A stretch of DNA of 64,000 nucleotides from Eubacteriales bacterium. Its GTDB lineage: Bacteria; Bacillota; Clostridia; Lachnospirales; Lachnospiraceae. The notes under the pieces were generated by a model. It ran no database searches and was not told the origin of the DNA. It was given only the letters and a program-made list of their open reading frames with translations. The DNA lies in assembly GCA_030533405.1 (NCBI GenBank), contig JAUNJF010000008.1, forward strand, positions 39,978 through 103,977, written 5' to 3'. Made by a program: the position numbers and the translations under genes. Positions within the stretch are counted from its first letter, which is position 1; each line of letters opens with the position of its first letter. Shown piece by piece: positions 35,927-45,045 of this stretch.

Positions 35927-37798
35927 ATGAAATTGTTAAATAATATAAATGAAGTGAATGATATCAAACAATTTGATGATGAAGATTGGCCTGATTTAGC
36001 GTCTGAAATTCGTGAGTTTTTGATTACGAATATTTCGAAGACGGGCGGTCATTTAGCATCTAATTTAGGATGTGTGGAACTTACGATGGCACTTCATTTG
36101 GTGTTGGATTTACCAAAGGATAAAATCATTTGGGATGTTGGTCATCAAAGTTATACGCATAAGATCTTAACAGGTCGTAAAGATGGTTTTTTGCAATTAC
36201 GTCAGTTTGGAGGAATGAGCGGTTTCCCGAAAGCATGTGAAAGTGAAACAGATGTGTTTGATACAGGACATAGTTCTACTTCGATTTCTGCTGCAATTGG
36301 TATGGCAAAGGCTTGTGAGTTAAAAGGGGAAGATAAAACAATTGTTGCAGTGATTGGTGATGGTTCTTTTACAGGTGGTCTTGCCTTTGAAGCTTTAAAT
36401 AATTTGGGAAGATTGAAAAGTAGTTGTCTAATCGTTTTAAATGACAATGAAATGTCAATTGATGAAAATGTTGGTGGTATGTCTACTTACCTGAATAAGT
36501 TTCGTGTAGGTAAAGCCTACAATGAGACGAAAATGAACGTTGAAAAGCGTTTGATGAATATTCCGGGTATTGGAGAAGGTCTTACCAGAGTGATAAAACG
36601 TGGAAAAGACAGTATCAAGGAATTGCTAGTGCCGGGAATGTTTTTTGAGGATTTGGGTATTACCTATATTGGTCCGATTGATGGACACAATATTGGACAA
36701 ATGGTAGATACATTTGAAGATGCAATCAAATTGAAACGACCTGTGGTTGTACATGTAAAGACACAAAAAGGACGTGGGTATCGTTATGCAGAAAGACATC
36801 CTCAGTATTTTCATGGTGTGAGTCCATTTGATGTGGAAACGGGCAAAGTGATAGAAAAACAAAAAAAGATGACGAACACAGGTGTGTTTTCCCGAAAAAT
36901 GTTAGCACTTGGAGAACAATATCCGAATTTGGTAGCTATTACAGCTGCAATGGCTTCAGGAACTGGTCTTGAGAAGTTTTCGAAAGAATATCCAAATCGA
37001 TTTTTTGATGTTGGAATAGCGGAACAGCATGCAGTTGTGTTTGCTGCAGGATTGGCAAAAGAAGGAATGATTCCTGTTGTAGCAGTATACTCATCATTTT
37101 TACAAAGAGCGTATGATCAGATTTTACATGATGTATGTTTGCAGAATTTACATGTTGTATTTGCAATTGATCGTTCAGGATTGGTTGGTCAGGATGGAGC
37201 AACGCATCAGGGTATTTTTGATGACGCTTATTTAACGAATATTCCGAATATGACAGTGATAGCACCGAAGAATCGTTACGAATTAACAAAGGCGATGGAA
37301 TATGCGATGCAATATAATGGTCCCATTGCAATCAAGTACGGACGTGGCGATGCATTCTACGGACTTAAGGATTCTTTAGAACCATTTGTTTACGGGAAAA
37401 GTGAAATGATTTATGAAGGGCAAAAAGTTGCATTGATAGCAGTTGGTAATATGGTAGAAGAAAGCTGTACTGTATATGAACGATTAAAGGAAAAAGGTTA
37501 TTGTCCGACCCTGGTAAATGCGAGATTTGTAAAACCACTGGATACAGAAATGCTTGATGATATCGCAAAGCATCACGAATTGATTGTAACAGTGGAAGAA
37601 CAAGTATATCAGGGTAGTTTTGGACAGGCTGTAAATGCGTATTATATGCAACAGAACGTAAAGAATATTACCATTGAAAACATTGCAATTGATGACTGTT
37701 TTGTGGAGCAGGGGGATGTTGATGCATTGCGTAAACTGCTTCATATGGATGCGGACAGTATTGTGATGCGTATAGAGGAGTGTATGAAATCGTTATGA
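35927..37798 (+). CDS. dxs: 1-deoxy-D-xylulose-5-phosphate synthase
   Basis: Dxs (623 residues) is the ThDP enzyme that condenses pyruvate and glyceraldehyde 3-phosphate to start the MEP isoprenoid pathway. VGHQSYTHKILTGRKD, the ThDP motif GDGSFTGGLAFEALNN (about 145-175), and the transketolase-like FDVGIAEQHAVVFAAGLA with FAIDRSGLVGQDGATHQG are intact. ATG 35927 is preferred over TTG 35921 because GAGG lies 8 bases upstream. The stop overlaps the tlyA start (ATGA). Confidence 0.96.
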   Translation: MKLLNNINEVNDIKQFDDEDWPDLASEIREFLITNISKTGGHLASNLGCVELTMALHLVLDLPKDKIIWDVGHQSYTHKILTGRKDGFLQLRQFGGMSGFPKACESETDVFDTGHSSTSISAAIGMAKACELKGEDKTIVAVIGDGSFTGGLAFEALNNLGRLKSSCLIVLNDNEMSIDENVGGMSTYLNKFRVGKAYNETKMNVEKRLMNIPGIGEGLTRVIKRGKDSIKELLVPGMFFEDLGITYIGPIDGHNIGQMVDTFEDAIKLKRPVVVHVKTQKGRGYRYAERHPQYFHGVSPFDVETGKVIEKQKKMTNTGVFSRKMLALGEQYPNLVAITAAMASGTGLEKFSKEYPNRFFDVGIAEQHAVVFAAGLAKEGMIPVVAVYSSFLQRAYDQILHDVCLQNLHVVFAIDRSGLVGQDGATHQGIFDDAYLTNIPNMTVIAPKNRYELTKAMEYAMQYNGPIAIKYGRGDAFYGLKDSLEPFVYGKSEMIYEGQKVALIAVGNMVEESCTVYERLKEKGYCPTLVNARFVKPLDTEMLDDIAKHHELIVTVEEQVYQGSFGQAVNAYYMQQNVKNITIENIAIDDCFVEQGDVDALRKLLHMDADSIVMRIEECMKSL

Positions 37799-38595
37799 AA
37801 GAACGTTTAGATGTAATGTTAGTAAATAGAGGACTTGCAGCCTCAAGAGAAAAAGCAAAAGCAATTATTATGTCGGGAATTGTTTTTGTAGATGGACAGC
37901 GAGAAGACAAGGCGGGTTCTACATTTGATGAGAAAGTAAATATCGAAGTAAAAGGCTCTACGTTAAAATATGTTAGCCGAGGTGGTTTAAAGCTTGAAAA
38001 AGCAATGGATCATTTTGATATTACATTGGAAAATAAAGTATGTATGGATGTCGGTTCTTCAACAGGAGGATTTACAGATTGTATGCTGCAAAATGGTGCA
38101 GTGAAAGTGTATGCGGTTGATGTAGGGCATGGACAGTTAGACTGGAAGCTAAGAAATGATGAGCGTGTTGTCTGCATGGAAAAAACAAATATTCGGTATG
38201 TAACCACAGAACATATTGATGAACAGCCTGCATTTGCATCGATTGATGTATCTTTTATTTCGCTTACCAAAGTATTAGGTCCTGTGAAAGAGTTGTTGAC
38301 TGAAAAAGGAGAAATTGTTTGTCTGATCAAACCGCAGTTCGAAGCAGGAAGAGAAAAGGTTGGAAAAAAAGGTGTTGTAAGAGACCGAAAGGTTCACGAA
38401 GAAGTGATTCAAATGGTAATGGAGTATGCAAAGTCTATTGGATTTATTCTTTGTAATTTGGAGTTTTCACCAATTAAGGGTCCTGAAGGTAATATAGAGT
38501 ATTTATTACATTTATCAAAGGACGAAAATAGAACACCTGCAGAATTAAGTGCAGAAGCAGTTGTAAAAGCTTCTCATGATATGCTTGATAAGTAG
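37795..38595 (+). CDS. tlyA: TlyA family rRNA 2'-O-methyltransferase / hemolysin-like protein
   Basis: The 266-residue product has an S4 RNA-binding domain at the N-terminus (MKERLDVMLVNRGLAASREKAKAIIMSG) and an FtsJ-like methyltransferase domain (MDVGSSTGGFTDCMLQNGA as the AdoMet loop, then FASIDVSFISLTKVL, and CLIKPQFEAG). TlyA methylates rRNA in mycobacteria; in clostridia the substrate is assumed. The family N-terminus supports ATG 37795, which overlaps the dxs stop; a GTG at 37780 would add five residues. Confidence 0.9.
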   Translation: MKERLDVMLVNRGLAASREKAKAIIMSGIVFVDGQREDKAGSTFDEKVNIEVKGSTLKYVSRGGLKLEKAMDHFDITLENKVCMDVGSSTGGFTDCMLQNGAVKVYAVDVGHGQLDWKLRNDERVVCMEKTNIRYVTTEHIDEQPAFASIDVSFISLTKVLGPVKELLTEKGEIVCLIKPQFEAGREKVGKKGVVRDRKVHEEVIQMVMEYAKSIGFILCNLEFSPIKGPEGNIEYLLHLSKDENRTPAELSAEAVVKASHDMLDK

Positions 38596-38609
38596 CAAAG
38601 GAGAGCGGA

Positions 38610-39467
38610 ATGAATCGTTTTTTAATTGCAACAAATTCCATAAAGGATGAGAATTTAAACCTGACTTCGCAAATCGAAGAATATATACAAAAACAGGGTG
38701 GAGAAAGTTTTTGTATTTTAGGTGACCAAACAGAAGAAATCTTATACAAATTGGATTCAGATAAAACGTTTGATTGTGTGATTGCATTAGGGGGTGACGG
38801 TACAATCCTGAATGTAAGTCGCGATTTGAGACATTTGAATCTTCCGATTGTGGGTGTGAATCTCGGAACACTGGGATTCTTAACGGAGGTCGAGCCTGAA
38901 CAGATTTTTTCAGTGATAGATCGTTTGATGAAGGATGAATATGAATTAGAAGAGCGCATGAATCTATATGGTCATGTTATAAAAGGTGAAACCAATGAAA
39001 TCATTGCAAAAGATATTGCGTTAAATGATATTGTTGTGACAAGAGCTGGATTTTCACGTATTATTGGATTGAAGGTTTATGTGAATGGCAAAGTGATTGA
39101 CATATATGAAGCAGATGGTGTGATTGTGAGTACACCGACTGGATCAACTGGTTATAATCTGTCAGCTGGTGGTCCACTTGTATCTCCGAAAACGCAGCTG
39201 ATGATTGTGACACCAATTTCGCCACATTCATTAACCTCGAAAAGTATTGTTTTGTCTAGTGAAGATGAAATCGTAATTGAGGTATTAAAAATGAGAAAGG
39301 CACAAAAAGAAGAGGCAATTGTTAATTTTGATGGTCAGCCTGGTATTCAGCTTTCTCCGGGAGATCGAATTGTTATGAAACGTGCAAAGTCTGTGACGAA
39401 ATTGATTAAATTGTTTGATGTTACATTTTATGAAGTGTTACGAGAAAAAATTGCGAATCATTTTTAA
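38610..39467 (+). CDS. nadK: NAD kinase
   Basis: NadK (285 residues) phosphorylates NAD to NADP. The signature ALGGDGTILNVSRDL (about residues 56-70), the NLGTLGFLTEVE segment and the GSTGYNLSAGGPLVSP motif are complete. AGGAGAG precedes the ATG. It sits between tlyA and argR in the normal clostridial order and is likely co-transcribed. Confidence 0.95.
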   Translation: MNRFLIATNSIKDENLNLTSQIEEYIQKQGGESFCILGDQTEEILYKLDSDKTFDCVIALGGDGTILNVSRDLRHLNLPIVGVNLGTLGFLTEVEPEQIFSVIDRLMKDEYELEERMNLYGHVIKGETNEIIAKDIALNDIVVTRAGFSRIIGLKVYVNGKVIDIYEADGVIVSTPTGSTGYNLSAGGPLVSPKTQLMIVTPISPHSLTSKSIVLSSEDEIVIEVLKMRKAQKEEAIVNFDGQPGIQLSPGDRIVMKRAKSVTKLIKLFDVTFYEVLREKIANHF

Positions 39468-39479
39468 GTCAGGAAATGG

Positions 39480-39944
39480 ATGTATGATATGAAAGAAAAA
39501 AGACAAAATAAAATTAAACAAATCATTGAAAATATGGAGATTGAAACGCAGGATGAATTGTTAGAACAGTTACGACTTGCTGGTTTTTCTACAACACAGG
39601 CAACGATTTCGCGTGATATCAGAGAATTAAAACTTACCAAAATTGCTTGTGGTGGTGGAAGACAAAAATATGCGATTATTCAAAATACAGATACCGATGT
39701 TATGAAAAAATATCATCAGGTATTAAGTGCAGGTATTTTGAGTATAGATTATGCAGAGAATATGATTGTTGTTCGTACTGTTTCAGGAATGGCAATGGCA
39801 GTGGCTGCAGCTCTTGATAACATGCAATTGCAAGGTGTGATGGGCTGTATTGCTGGGGATGACACAATTTTTTGTGCAGTTCGAGATAAGAACTTTTGTA
39901 AAGAAATTATTGCTTGTATCAAAAAAGTAGTATCTGACGAATAG
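39480..39944 (+). CDS. argR: Arginine repressor
   Basis: ArgR (154 residues) has an N-terminal winged helix (RQNKIKQIIENMEIETQDELLEQLRLAGFSTTQATISRDI) and a C-terminal arginine-binding/hexamer domain with SGMAMAVAAALDNM and GCIAGDDTIFC. Two in-frame starts exist, ATG 39480 (AGGA 5 bases upstream) and ATG 39489; the difference is three residues. Its place between nadK and recN is typical (AhrC/ArgR in Firmicutes). Confidence 0.95.
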   Translation: MYDMKEKRQNKIKQIIENMEIETQDELLEQLRLAGFSTTQATISRDIRELKLTKIACGGGRQKYAIIQNTDTDVMKKYHQVLSAGILSIDYAENMIVVRTVSGMAMAVAAALDNMQLQGVMGCIAGDDTIFCAVRDKNFCKEIIACIKKVVSDE

Positions 39945-39955
39945 TTGGAGGGCAT

Positions 39956-41629
39956 ATGTTACTAAATTTACATATAAAAAATATGGCTTTAATTGATGAG
40001 ATGGACATTGATTTCGGCAACCATTTAAATATTATGACAGGAGAAACGGGTGCTGGAAAGTCAATTGTAATTGATTCGATTATGTTGGCGCTTGGAGGCA
40101 AATTACCAAAAGATTTTGTCAGAAAAGATGCAGAATATGGTTTGGTTGAATTAATTTTCTCGGTTGAACATACAGATCTATTGGATAAGCTACAAAGTTT
40201 AGAAGTATCTGATTTAGAGAGTGGTCAAGTCATTTTGTCTAGAAGAATTATTGGAAACCGAAGTGTTAGCAAAGTAAATGGTGAAACCTGCACGATTGCG
40301 AAGGTGCGTGAAATTGCTGCAGTTTTGCTTGATTTACATGCGCAGCATGAACATCAATCCTTGTTGATTCCTGCAAATCATATAAAATTGCTGGATCGGT
40401 ATGGGCATGAACAGTTAGATACATTAAAACAGGATGTAGAACGTTTTTACAAAAATTATAAAAGTCTTTCTGAGGATTTAGCTTCTCAAACAATGAATGA
40501 GGAAGAAAAGAAACGTCAGATGGATCTTATTTTGTTTGAAAAAAATGAGATTGAAGAGGCTGATTTAAGGGTCAGCGAAGATGCTATATTGGAAGAACAG
40601 TATAAAATTGCAGCAAATAGTAAGAATATAGCAGATAATCTGGCTAGTGCGAATCATTTTATAACTGATGTAGCTTCAGATGCAGTGGATCGTGCAATCA
40701 GAGAGGTTGCAAGTGTTTCTGAATTTGGAACAGAGCTTTCATCTATGCAGGAAACATTGATGACAATATCGGATTTGCTTTCTGATTTTTCAAGAGATTC
40801 CAGAGATTATTTAGAAGAAAATACATATTCTGATGAAGAATTTCATGAAATGGAAAATCGTTTAAATTTAATTAATCATTTGAAAGCAAAATATGGTAAA
40901 ACAATAGAACAGGTACTGGATTATAAAGAACAATTAGAAAATCAATATGATAAACTTGTGAATCATGATCTTTATATTCGCAAAAAAACAGCAGAATTAG
41001 AAGAATGCGAAAAAAAATTGGACGCAGCTTGTGAGAAATTATCTAATATGCGAAAGCAGGTTGCAAATACGTTGAAAATGCAAATTACAGATGCATTAGT
41101 GGATTTGAATTTCCTGGATGTTCGTTTTTCGATGGAATTTGAAAAAACAAAAGATTATACGGTAGATGGTTATGATAATGCGTATTTTATCATTTCGACC
41201 AATGTCGGAGAAGAAATGAAACCATTGTGGCAAGTTGCTTCAGGTGGCGAATTATCCAGAATTATGTTGGCTATGAAATCATGTTTGGCTGATGCAGATG
41301 GAATTGAAACATTAATATTTGATGAGATTGATGTTGGAATCAGCGGAAGGACTGCACAAATGGTATCTGAAAAGATTGCAGGAATTGGAAGAAATCATCA
41401 GGTCATCTGTATTACACATTTACCACAGATTGCGGCAATGGCAACGAATCATTATTTGATTGAAAAAAATGTTTGTGAGGATAAAACAATTACCAATATT
41501 CACCGATTAAATGCTGATGAAGAAATCATGGAATTAGCACGATTAATTAGTGGTGTTAAAATAACAGATACTGTGATTCAAAGTGCAAGAGAGATGAAGG
41601 AATTGGCAAGTAAGGCAAAGGTTAACTGA
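39956..41629 (+). CDS. recN: DNA repair protein RecN
   Basis: RecN (557 residues) is an SMC-like ATPase that acts early at double-strand breaks. The N-terminal lobe has Walker A (ITMTGETGAGKSIVIDS-like, MTGETGAGKSIV, about residues 26-38), the middle is coiled coil (about 150-380), and the C-terminal lobe has the ASGGELSRIMLAMKS signature and Walker B ETLIFDEIDVGISG. GGAGG precedes ATG 39956. A long terminator hairpin follows, closing the asp23-recN run. Confidence 0.95.
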   Translation: MLLNLHIKNMALIDEMDIDFGNHLNIMTGETGAGKSIVIDSIMLALGGKLPKDFVRKDAEYGLVELIFSVEHTDLLDKLQSLEVSDLESGQVILSRRIIGNRSVSKVNGETCTIAKVREIAAVLLDLHAQHEHQSLLIPANHIKLLDRYGHEQLDTLKQDVERFYKNYKSLSEDLASQTMNEEEKKRQMDLILFEKNEIEEADLRVSEDAILEEQYKIAANSKNIADNLASANHFITDVASDAVDRAIREVASVSEFGTELSSMQETLMTISDLLSDFSRDSRDYLEENTYSDEEFHEMENRLNLINHLKAKYGKTIEQVLDYKEQLENQYDKLVNHDLYIRKKTAELEECEKKLDAACEKLSNMRKQVANTLKMQITDALVDLNFLDVRFSMEFEKTKDYTVDGYDNAYFIISTNVGEEMKPLWQVASGGELSRIMLAMKSCLADADGIETLIFDEIDVGISGRTAQMVSEKIAGIGRNHQVICITHLPQIAAMATNHYLIEKNVCEDKTITNIHRLNADEEIMELARLISGVKITDTVIQSAREMKELASKAKVN

Positions 41630-41642
41630 TTGAAAGAATAAG

Positions 41643-41688
41643 AACTTCTCATAATAAATGTATATACATTTGTTATGAGGAGTTTTTT
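41643..41688 (+). terminator. Terminator after recN
   Basis: AACTTCTCATAA pairs with TTATGAGGAGTT (one G-T), continued by AAATGTA/TACATTT after one mismatch, with a T run. Confidence 0.9.
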
Positions 41689-41725
41689 GTTGTTTACATT
41701 TTTATAGATATATAGGGAGGAAGAC

Positions 41726-42808
41726 ATGAGAAGATATAAAAATTTATTAAAATTATTATTAGTATGTAATTTCATATTTATTCTTGTCGTGGCAAAATTA
41801 GGGTTTGATTTAAATCAGGAGCAATCCTTATTAGAGGTATCTCATAGCATTTCGTCTCAAAAAAATAATCATGCACAGAGTTCTACGAAAAAGGTGATTG
41901 CTGTAGGGAAAACAGTTGGAATATATGTAAATACAAATGGTATTTTAGTAATTGACACGGGAGAGGTGACGGATGAACATGGTGCATTGGTTGCTCCTTC
42001 TAAAGACAGATTGATTCCTGGTGATTATATTTTTTCGTTAAATCACGAAAATGTTCATACCAAAAAAGAATTGATTGATAAAATCATGAACTGTTCAGGA
42101 GAGACATTGATTTTTGGTGTAAAACGTAATAATGAAAAAATCGAGGTGGCAGTACAACCAGTGGAAACGGAATTAAACACTTACAAGGTTGGAATTTGGG
42201 TACGTGATGATTTGCAGGGATTGGGAACAGTAACCTATATTGATGATAGTCATTTTGGTGCATTAGGACATAGTATCAATGATACAGATACTGGAAAGTT
42301 GTTAAATGTTTCAGATGGACAACTTTACGAGGCAAATATATTTGGATTAAAAAAAGGAAAATCAGGGGAGCCAGGCGTGATTGAGGGGATGATTACGTAC
42401 GATACCAATAAAGTAGTTGGTAGTATTGATACAAATAGTAATTATGGAATTTTTGGATATGTGGATCATGCGTTTGTCAATAATTTACATGAGAAGGAAA
42501 TAGAAGTAGCTGATAAAAAGGACGTGAAAAAGGGCGAAGCTTATATTCAGTCGTATGTTAGTGGTGAAAAAAAACAATATAAAATTGAAATTACAGATAT
42601 AAGAAGAAATAAAAATGGTGATATGGAAATGGAATTAAAAGTCAAGGATAAAGCGTTATTGTCTTTGACAGGAGGGATTATTCAGGGAATGTCTGGGTCA
42701 CCCGTGCTACAAAATGGGCGAATTGTGGGTGCTGTGACACATGTATTCGTGGATGATCCAACAAGGGGGTATGCTATATTTATTGAGGAAATGTTAGAGG
42801 ATAATTAA
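41726..42808 (+). CDS. spoIVB: SpoIVB sporulation signalling protease
   Basis: SpoIVB (360 residues) is the forespore serine protease that cleaves SpoIVFA and so activates pro-sigma-K processing in the mother cell. It has an N-terminal helix (about 10-30), a PDZ domain (about 75-140, LIPGDYIFSLNHENVHTKKELIDKIM), and a protease domain with the catalytic His region GTVTYIDDSHFGALGHSIND and the nucleophile in [23 protein letters not shown] (Ser 323). GGGAGGA precedes the ATG. The last 118 bases recur, about 86% identical, at 50419-50536. Normally spo0A follows; here a 7.6-kb cassette intervenes. Confidence 0.95.
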   Translation: MRRYKNLLKLLLVCNFIFILVVAKLGFDLNQEQSLLEVSHSISSQKNNHAQSSTKKVIAVGKTVGIYVNTNGILVIDTGEVTDEHGALVAPSKDRLIPGDYIFSLNHENVHTKKELIDKIMNCSGETLIFGVKRNNEKIEVAVQPVETELNTYKVGIWVRDDLQGLGTVTYIDDSHFGALGHSINDTDTGKLLNVSDGQLYEANIFGLKKGKSGEPGVIEGMITYDTNKVVGSIDTNSNYGIFGYVDHAFVNNLHEKEIEVADKKDVKKGEAYIQSYVSGEKKQYKIEITDIRRNKNGDMEMELKVKDKALLSLTGGIIQGMSGSPVLQNGRIVGAVTHVFVDDPTRGYAIFIEEMLEDN

Positions 42809-42822
42809 AAAATATGATGTTT

Positions 42823-42863
42823 AAGAGGCAGTACAGGGGAACCAGTATATGCCTCTTTTTTTG
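42823..42863 (+). terminator. Terminator after spoIVB
   Basis: AAGAGGCA (42823-42830) pairs with TGCCTCTT (42850-42857), followed by T residues. Confidence 0.8.
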
Positions 42864-42882
42864 TTTAGTGATTCCATTACTA

Positions 42883-42913
42883 ACCATTTGCATCATATTT
42901 CAAACCGTTTACA
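42883..42913 (+). promoter_or_regulatory. Candidate LytTR response-regulator binding site (direct repeat)
   Basis: ACCATTTGCA (42883-42892) and ACCGTTTACA (42904-42913) are direct repeats 21 bases apart start to start, the spacing typical of LytTR-family sites (two ~9-bp boxes with a 12-bp gap). They lie about 70 bases before the first gene of the cassette, which encodes its own LytTR regulator, so autoregulation is likely. Confidence 0.5.
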
Positions 42914-42983
42914 ACAAAATCAGTTTTTGTGAAATTCTCTATGTTATTGTGTGACAGAAAGAGAAACATGGAGGAAATTCTTT

Positions 42984-45041
42984 ATGAAACATAAAAGGAT
43001 GATTGCTAAAAAATTGGTATCTGGTTTGGTGGTGTGTTTGTTAGTATGCTCAGGGTGCTCAAATGAGGTATATGACACGACAGAAGAAAAAGATATTGCT
43101 TGTATTCGCTATAACATAGCCCCACAAGACGATTTTTATGGCTATGTTAATCAGGAAAAATTATTAAGTATTGATGTTACCAATTATAAAATGGATGCAG
43201 GTGCGTTCGAAGTTGCGACAAAAGAGGTTGAAAACAATGTAAAGGAGATGCTAGTTAGAATTGTCAATTCGAATCAGAAATATGAATACGGTTCCAAAGA
43301 AGATATTTTGCAAAAGGGTTATCAGCAATACATAAAGTATTATGAGAATTCTCAGGAAGGAAAGCATTATAGAGAAGAGGAAAAGAAGAAGATTCTAGCT
43401 GAGATTCATGAGATAGAAAAATGTAACAATACAAGAGAACTTCTTGCAAAATTGAATCATATTACAGCAGATTATTCGTTGTATGATGAGGGTAATTTAT
43501 TTCATTTAGAAGTCGAACAGAATAAATTTGATGCCAATGAATACTGTATTTTTCTTCAACCAATCAGACAAATATTTCAGACATCCTTTGAAGATATATA
43601 CAAGTGGGAGAATAATGTATCAGGCATACAAGATGGTGAAAAGGCTTGTCAAATCATAGCTGGTAAATCAGATGAGGCTGCTGAAAAAGTAGTGAAAGAA
43701 TTAGCAAAGCTGGCAGTTTCGATTACTTGGGGGAGCAACATAGATTCAATAAAGGCTATAGATTTGAATGAAAGAATATTATATCAGGAATTTGTTTCTT
43801 ATGATGAATTAGATCAAATTTTAACAAATGTGAATTATAGAACAATTGAAAAAATAAATGGAATAACGAAGTCACCATATGGTGGCTGGTATGTACAAGA
43901 CCGAAAGCAATTAGAAACGCTAAATAAGATTTTTGTGGATGAGAATATAGAAGCGTTAAAGGCATGGGTTCTTGGAGAATTTATTCTGGGAAACGGTGAA
44001 TGTCTAGTGGAAGATAATGTGAGCTTGAATAAGTATTTTGGAAGTTCAAAGAAAAGTCTTGAAAATCAGGGGTTAGAGTATTTAATGTATTCACCATTAT
44101 TTGAGGATGAAATTAGCGCATTGTACGTTGAAAATGCTTATTCTGAGGAACTGGATATGGAGTTAAGAGCCATGTGCGATGAAATCTGTGTGGGCTATCG
44201 TAATAAAATAGAAAATGCTTCTTGGCTTGGTGAGGCTTCGAGAAACAAACTAATTCGGAAATTAGAAAATATAAACATTGTTACTGGAAGTAATGTTGAT
44301 ATAAAACAAATAAATGTTTCAAAAGCCAAATGTTTAGAGGGTGACTATATAAGTAATATGAAAAAAATAAAAGAATATGTGTTGCTTAAAAGGAACTCCG
44401 AAATTGGAGAATTTCCAAATCGAACAAAACCTAGCATGTCTATGGCGACGGTGAATGCGTGTTATTCATGTAATAATACAATCACAATACCTGCAGCCAT
44501 TATGATAGCTCCGTTATATGATGAAAAAGAAGGTCATTATTATAATTTGGGCGCAATTGGATCAATTATTGCTCATGAAATAGGACATGCATTTGATTCC
44601 ACCTGTATCACATTTAATGAGTATGGAGCATATGACAAAGATTGGCTTTCAAAGAATGATATGGAACAATTAAATGAAAATAATAAACAAGCAATTAAGT
44701 ATTTTGAAAATGCATTTCCAGTGTTTGATATTTATTATGTGGATGGAGAGTTGACATTAGCTGAAAACTACGCGGATTTAAGTGGTATGGAGGTGCTTAC
44801 ATCACTATGCAAAACCAAGGAAAATAAGAGGGAATTATTAGAAAGTTATGGATCCTTGTGGGGGAGTATTGCATCGAATACGAGTATTGTAGAGCAATTA
44901 AAAAATGATTGTCATAGTCCGTCAGTGATTCGAGTGAATTCCATTGTGGCAACGCTAGATGCATTTTATGATGCATATGATGTTGAGAAATCAGATGCGA
45001 TGTATATTGAACCAGAAAAAAGAATTCGTAGATGGGAGTAA
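42984..45041 (+). CDS. M13 (neprilysin/PepO-type) metallopeptidase, putative lipoprotein
   Basis: The 685-residue product has a basic start, hydrophobic core and Cys (KKLVSGLVVCLLVCSGCSN), consistent with a lipoprotein signal, although the lipobox (CSGC) is atypical. The body is M13: zinc motif HEIGH at about residues 531-535, third ligand in AENYADLSG (about 593-601), and the C-terminal VNSIVATLDAFYDAYDVEKSDAMYIEPEKRIRRWE, which matches the neprilysin end pattern. The NAYY motif is changed to NACY (VNACYSC). M13 enzymes cut short peptides outside the cell. ATG 42984 follows GGAGG. An ABC permease follows 4 bases later. Confidence 0.85.
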   Translation: MKHKRMIAKKLVSGLVVCLLVCSGCSNEVYDTTEEKDIACIRYNIAPQDDFYGYVNQEKLLSIDVTNYKMDAGAFEVATKEVENNVKEMLVRIVNSNQKYEYGSKEDILQKGYQQYIKYYENSQEGKHYREEEKKKILAEIHEIEKCNNTRELLAKLNHITADYSLYDEGNLFHLEVEQNKFDANEYCIFLQPIRQIFQTSFEDIYKWENNVSGIQDGEKACQIIAGKSDEAAEKVVKELAKLAVSITWGSNIDSIKAIDLNERILYQEFVSYDELDQILTNVNYRTIEKINGITKSPYGGWYVQDRKQLETLNKIFVDENIEALKAWVLGEFILGNGECLVEDNVSLNKYFGSSKKSLENQGLEYLMYSPLFEDEISALYVENAYSEELDMELRAMCDEICVGYRNKIENASWLGEASRNKLIRKLENINIVTGSNVDIKQINVSKAKCLEGDYISNMKKIKEYVLLKRNSEIGEFPNRTKPSMSMATVNACYSCNNTITIPAAIMIAPLYDEKEGHYYNLGAIGSIIAHEIGHAFDSTCITFNEYGAYDKDWLSKNDMEQLNENNKQAIKYFENAFPVFDIYYVDGELTLAENYADLSGMEVLTSLCKTKENKRELLESYGSLWGSIASNTSIVEQLKNDCHSPSVIRVNSIVATLDAFYDAYDVEKSDAMYIEPEKRIRRWE

Positions 45042-45045
45042 GCGT

